Source: Astropecten irregularis (lineage: Eukaryota > Echinodermata > Asteroidea > Paxillosida > Astropectinidae). Taken from it: a stretch of 64,000 nucleotides of DNA. The translations under genes and the position numbers were made by a program. This document shows, piece by piece, positions 61,871 to 64,000 of the stretch; within the stretch, counting starts at the first letter, position 1; every line of letters starts with the position of its first letter. Below the pieces are notes generated by a model. The model ran no database searches. It was not told where the DNA came from and saw only the letters and a program-made list of their open reading frames with translations. The DNA is taken from positions 8,156,798 through 8,220,797 of the forward strand of contig OZ020260.1 in assembly GCA_963971285.1 (NCBI GenBank). The letters are read 5' to 3'.

Positions 61871-62217
61871 TTAAAAGTAATATCATACTTTGGTTTTTAT
61901 CAAAGAAATACAGATTCATGGGCAAAAATATCAAGACAGACACCGTAACAGTCATCTGTGAAAATTTCAGTCCCATATACGGTGCCCACTTTTTGAGGAA
62001 ACAGTGAAAAACGGCCACAGTATTTCTTAAGTCTTTTCTTAAGATCAAAAAGATTTTCGGTCGTTGTTTTACTAATTTCTTGATAAATACACTATTTCAG
62101 GCGGAAAAATTGCAACGGTAGTTTTCTACCAGCACCATCTTCATACCCTGAAAGTTATGTGTAAATCTGTGAACATTTCTGCTTTGGCTTCTTAATGAAG
62201 TATGATACTACCTTTAA
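61871..62217. mobile_element. TTAA-flanked MITE, family A, copy 4
   Basis: TTAAAAGTAATATCATACTT at 61871 and GTATGATACTACCTTTAA to 62217, with the same body as copy 1. A deletion of about 15 bp follows TTAAGTCTTTTCTTA near 62040. Confidence 0.8.
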
Positions 62218-62442
62218 GCACAAAAATTTGCTTAGCACAAAAATGTCTCGCCCAATAAAACAAACCACCATTGAAAATTCCATTTGATATTCATGGTCAG
62301 CAAACAACAGCCAAAGAACAATCACAAGTGATACACAACACGTGGAAAATTGGTTGTTAACCCTGTTTTTATTAAGACAGAAATGTCATGCTTAGCAAAT
62401 GTTTGTGCTTAACAGTTTTATGAAATTGGTCCCTGGTGTGTG
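62218..62442. repeat. Probable MITE remnant with GCTTAGCA motifs
   Basis: AAATTTGCTTAGCACAAAAA at the left, and CATGCTTAGCAAATGTTTGT with CAGTTTTATGAAATTGGTCC at the right. The two GCTTAGCA regions form poor inverted arms. It lies directly against TTAA MITE copy 4. Confidence 0.4.
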
Positions 62443-64000
62443 GGACTTATTCATCTATACCAGCCCGTACGTAACTCACTGTCTGCATTTTTTAAGTCAG
62501 AAAAATGGTGGAAAACATTGCCACTTAAGCCCCTCCGCCATCTTAATTATACGTATGTCACAGCATTAAATGTTTTCACTTAAAAGAGTATTCAAATTGA
62601 ATTGCAGCTTTATTATGTCTGGATTTATGAGTCTCTTGAGCTTTTGGTAATACCTTTTGGAAAGAGTCTTAGAGATATACTCATGATACAAATGAAGTCG
62701 GCCAAAAGTAGCATACAAATGAAATGTATCAGTGTGATATACTTGAGTCAATTTGCAGAAATTTCGCCACCTTCCAAGTCACTGAGTTCACTTCTGTGCT
62801 GGAGTCGATTTCGGCAAACTCGTCATAACTTTACTATCAATGGTATAGGACTTATGATGCATTGCAGCCCTACATAGGATACGATTGGTTGTCCTCTGTA
62901 ACTCGAGTTACGATCGATCGTAGGGCTTCGTGAAGTCAACCCCTGGTCTGATAAGTTCATATGACTTGCTGCTGTGAAGCTTTAGAAAAGAAAGAAAGAT
63001 AATCTTGAATACTTTTGGAGATTCACTCAAAAACAAAAGCGGCAAAACAGCCTGGGATTTATTTAATTAAAAACATAAATCAAATGCTCCTCATCAATGT
63101 CTGTATGTTGTCAATATGTGTGGCATTCTCAATCTATATCACCCCATATGTAGTATGTGTATACATATGTGTGTGTTTTAAAAGAACTACTTCACGAAGG
63201 GTTCATTTTATTTGATCAATTTTGCTTTGGTGAAGTGGTGTATTCATCATCATCAGTAATCAATCTTTAAATAATCATAATCATGTATTCCACCTGTTTT
63301 CAGCTTGTTTTTTTATTCTTCTTAAATAATGTGCCATTATTTTTTAATTTAAGTGTTGATATTCTTGTTAATATTAAAGAGACAAGACAAACTATGGGAA
63401 AATGTCATATTGTGCATATTTTAATTACGTAAGCAAAAACAACAACAAATGACGTGCATTTTGTCATTGCTTTTATATTATTGATTATTGAGTTTTTCCG
63501 ATTTTGTTTTATTTGGGAAAATATTTAATGCGCCGCGTTGAACGCCTGGGAAAACTCTAGTCTACCTTTGTCATTGTGGTAAACAAATACTGGATGTTTT
63601 TAATTGGGAAACACTATTGTTAATTAAGTATCTAATTAATAATAACCAGTCGTTTAGACAGATGTCTCTGTATATGTATATATATATAAACGTTTTAAAC
63701 TTAAAAAGGATTTTTTTTCTTGTGTGTCCTCTTGTGTATGGCATGATGTTTGGTGACTCCATGTGCAGGCTTCTGCCAGCAATTATTCGCATGAAACGTA
63801 GTGCCCAAGTGCTTCAACATTATGTTGCGTTAACAAATTTCCACTTTCTATAAATAATTTCTTCTCAATTCTGGAGGTATTTCTCTTATTTGTACCAAGT
63901 TATTAAATCATGAAACAATCAAGATAAAATTAGTCAAATTGTATTCGGAAAGTATGTCATTCTTGTGATCAAAGACATTGACATATAATGGGACTATATC

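Larger units (their letters stand above)
57861..64000. other. Downstream intergenic, no gene seen
   Basis: Two TTAA MITEs and three weaker repeats sit in AT-rich sequence. (TA)n at about 63676-63688. No exon with conserved sequence was found before the window ends. Confidence 0.6.

Overview
The window looks like nuclear DNA of an invertebrate deuterostome, most likely an echinoderm or a hemichordate. The reasons are a three-exon metazoan homeobox gene with GT-AG introns, an AT-rich non-coding background, short scattered transposon remnants, and the frequent words AGGCCTA/TAGGCCT and TACATGTA that I associate with echinoderm-type genomes. The species assignment is inference. There are no operons, prokaryotic genes, rRNA genes or CRISPR arrays.

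The one gene I can support is a BarH-like (Barhl) homeobox transcription factor on the + strand. Its coding exons are 45963-46653, 49546-49762 and 55376-55634. They join in phase (691+217+259 = 1167 nt) into a 388-residue protein with one FIL/eh1-type repressor motif, an acidic stretch, a histidine tract, a Bar-class homeodomain and the conserved BARHL C-terminal blocks. A spliced 5' leader (intron 45444-45736) and a long 3' UTR (to about 57.86 kb) are probable.

Positions 1 to about 44 kb hold no recognisable gene. They resemble the large regulatory desert expected beside a developmental transcription factor. Several GC-richer, repeat-free blocks (about 3.4, 5.2, 9.1, 16.2, 18.3, 24.9, 27.5, 29.2, 30.4 and 44.1 kb, plus blocks in both Barhl introns) are listed as low-confidence candidate cis-regulatory elements. 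No alignment was available to test them.

The rest of the structure is repeats. Two related families of TTAA-flanked MITEs give eight copies (19.3, 23.7, 31.9, 36.3, 36.7, 42.4, 58.2 and 61.9 kb). A fold-back MITE with TA/CAGGGTGTCCC ends is intact at 23.2 kb and split at 11.5 kb by a 5'-truncated CR1/L2-like LINE. A tRNA-derived composite repeat occurs at 10.9 and 39.4 kb. There are several palindromes, a degenerate 1.4-kb ACAGC pentamer satellite at 21.8-23.2 kb and a 69-bp minisatellite in Barhl intron 2. One palindromic repeat ends about 30 nt before Barhl exon 2 and appears to supply its branch-point region. That is the most interesting gene-repeat interaction here.
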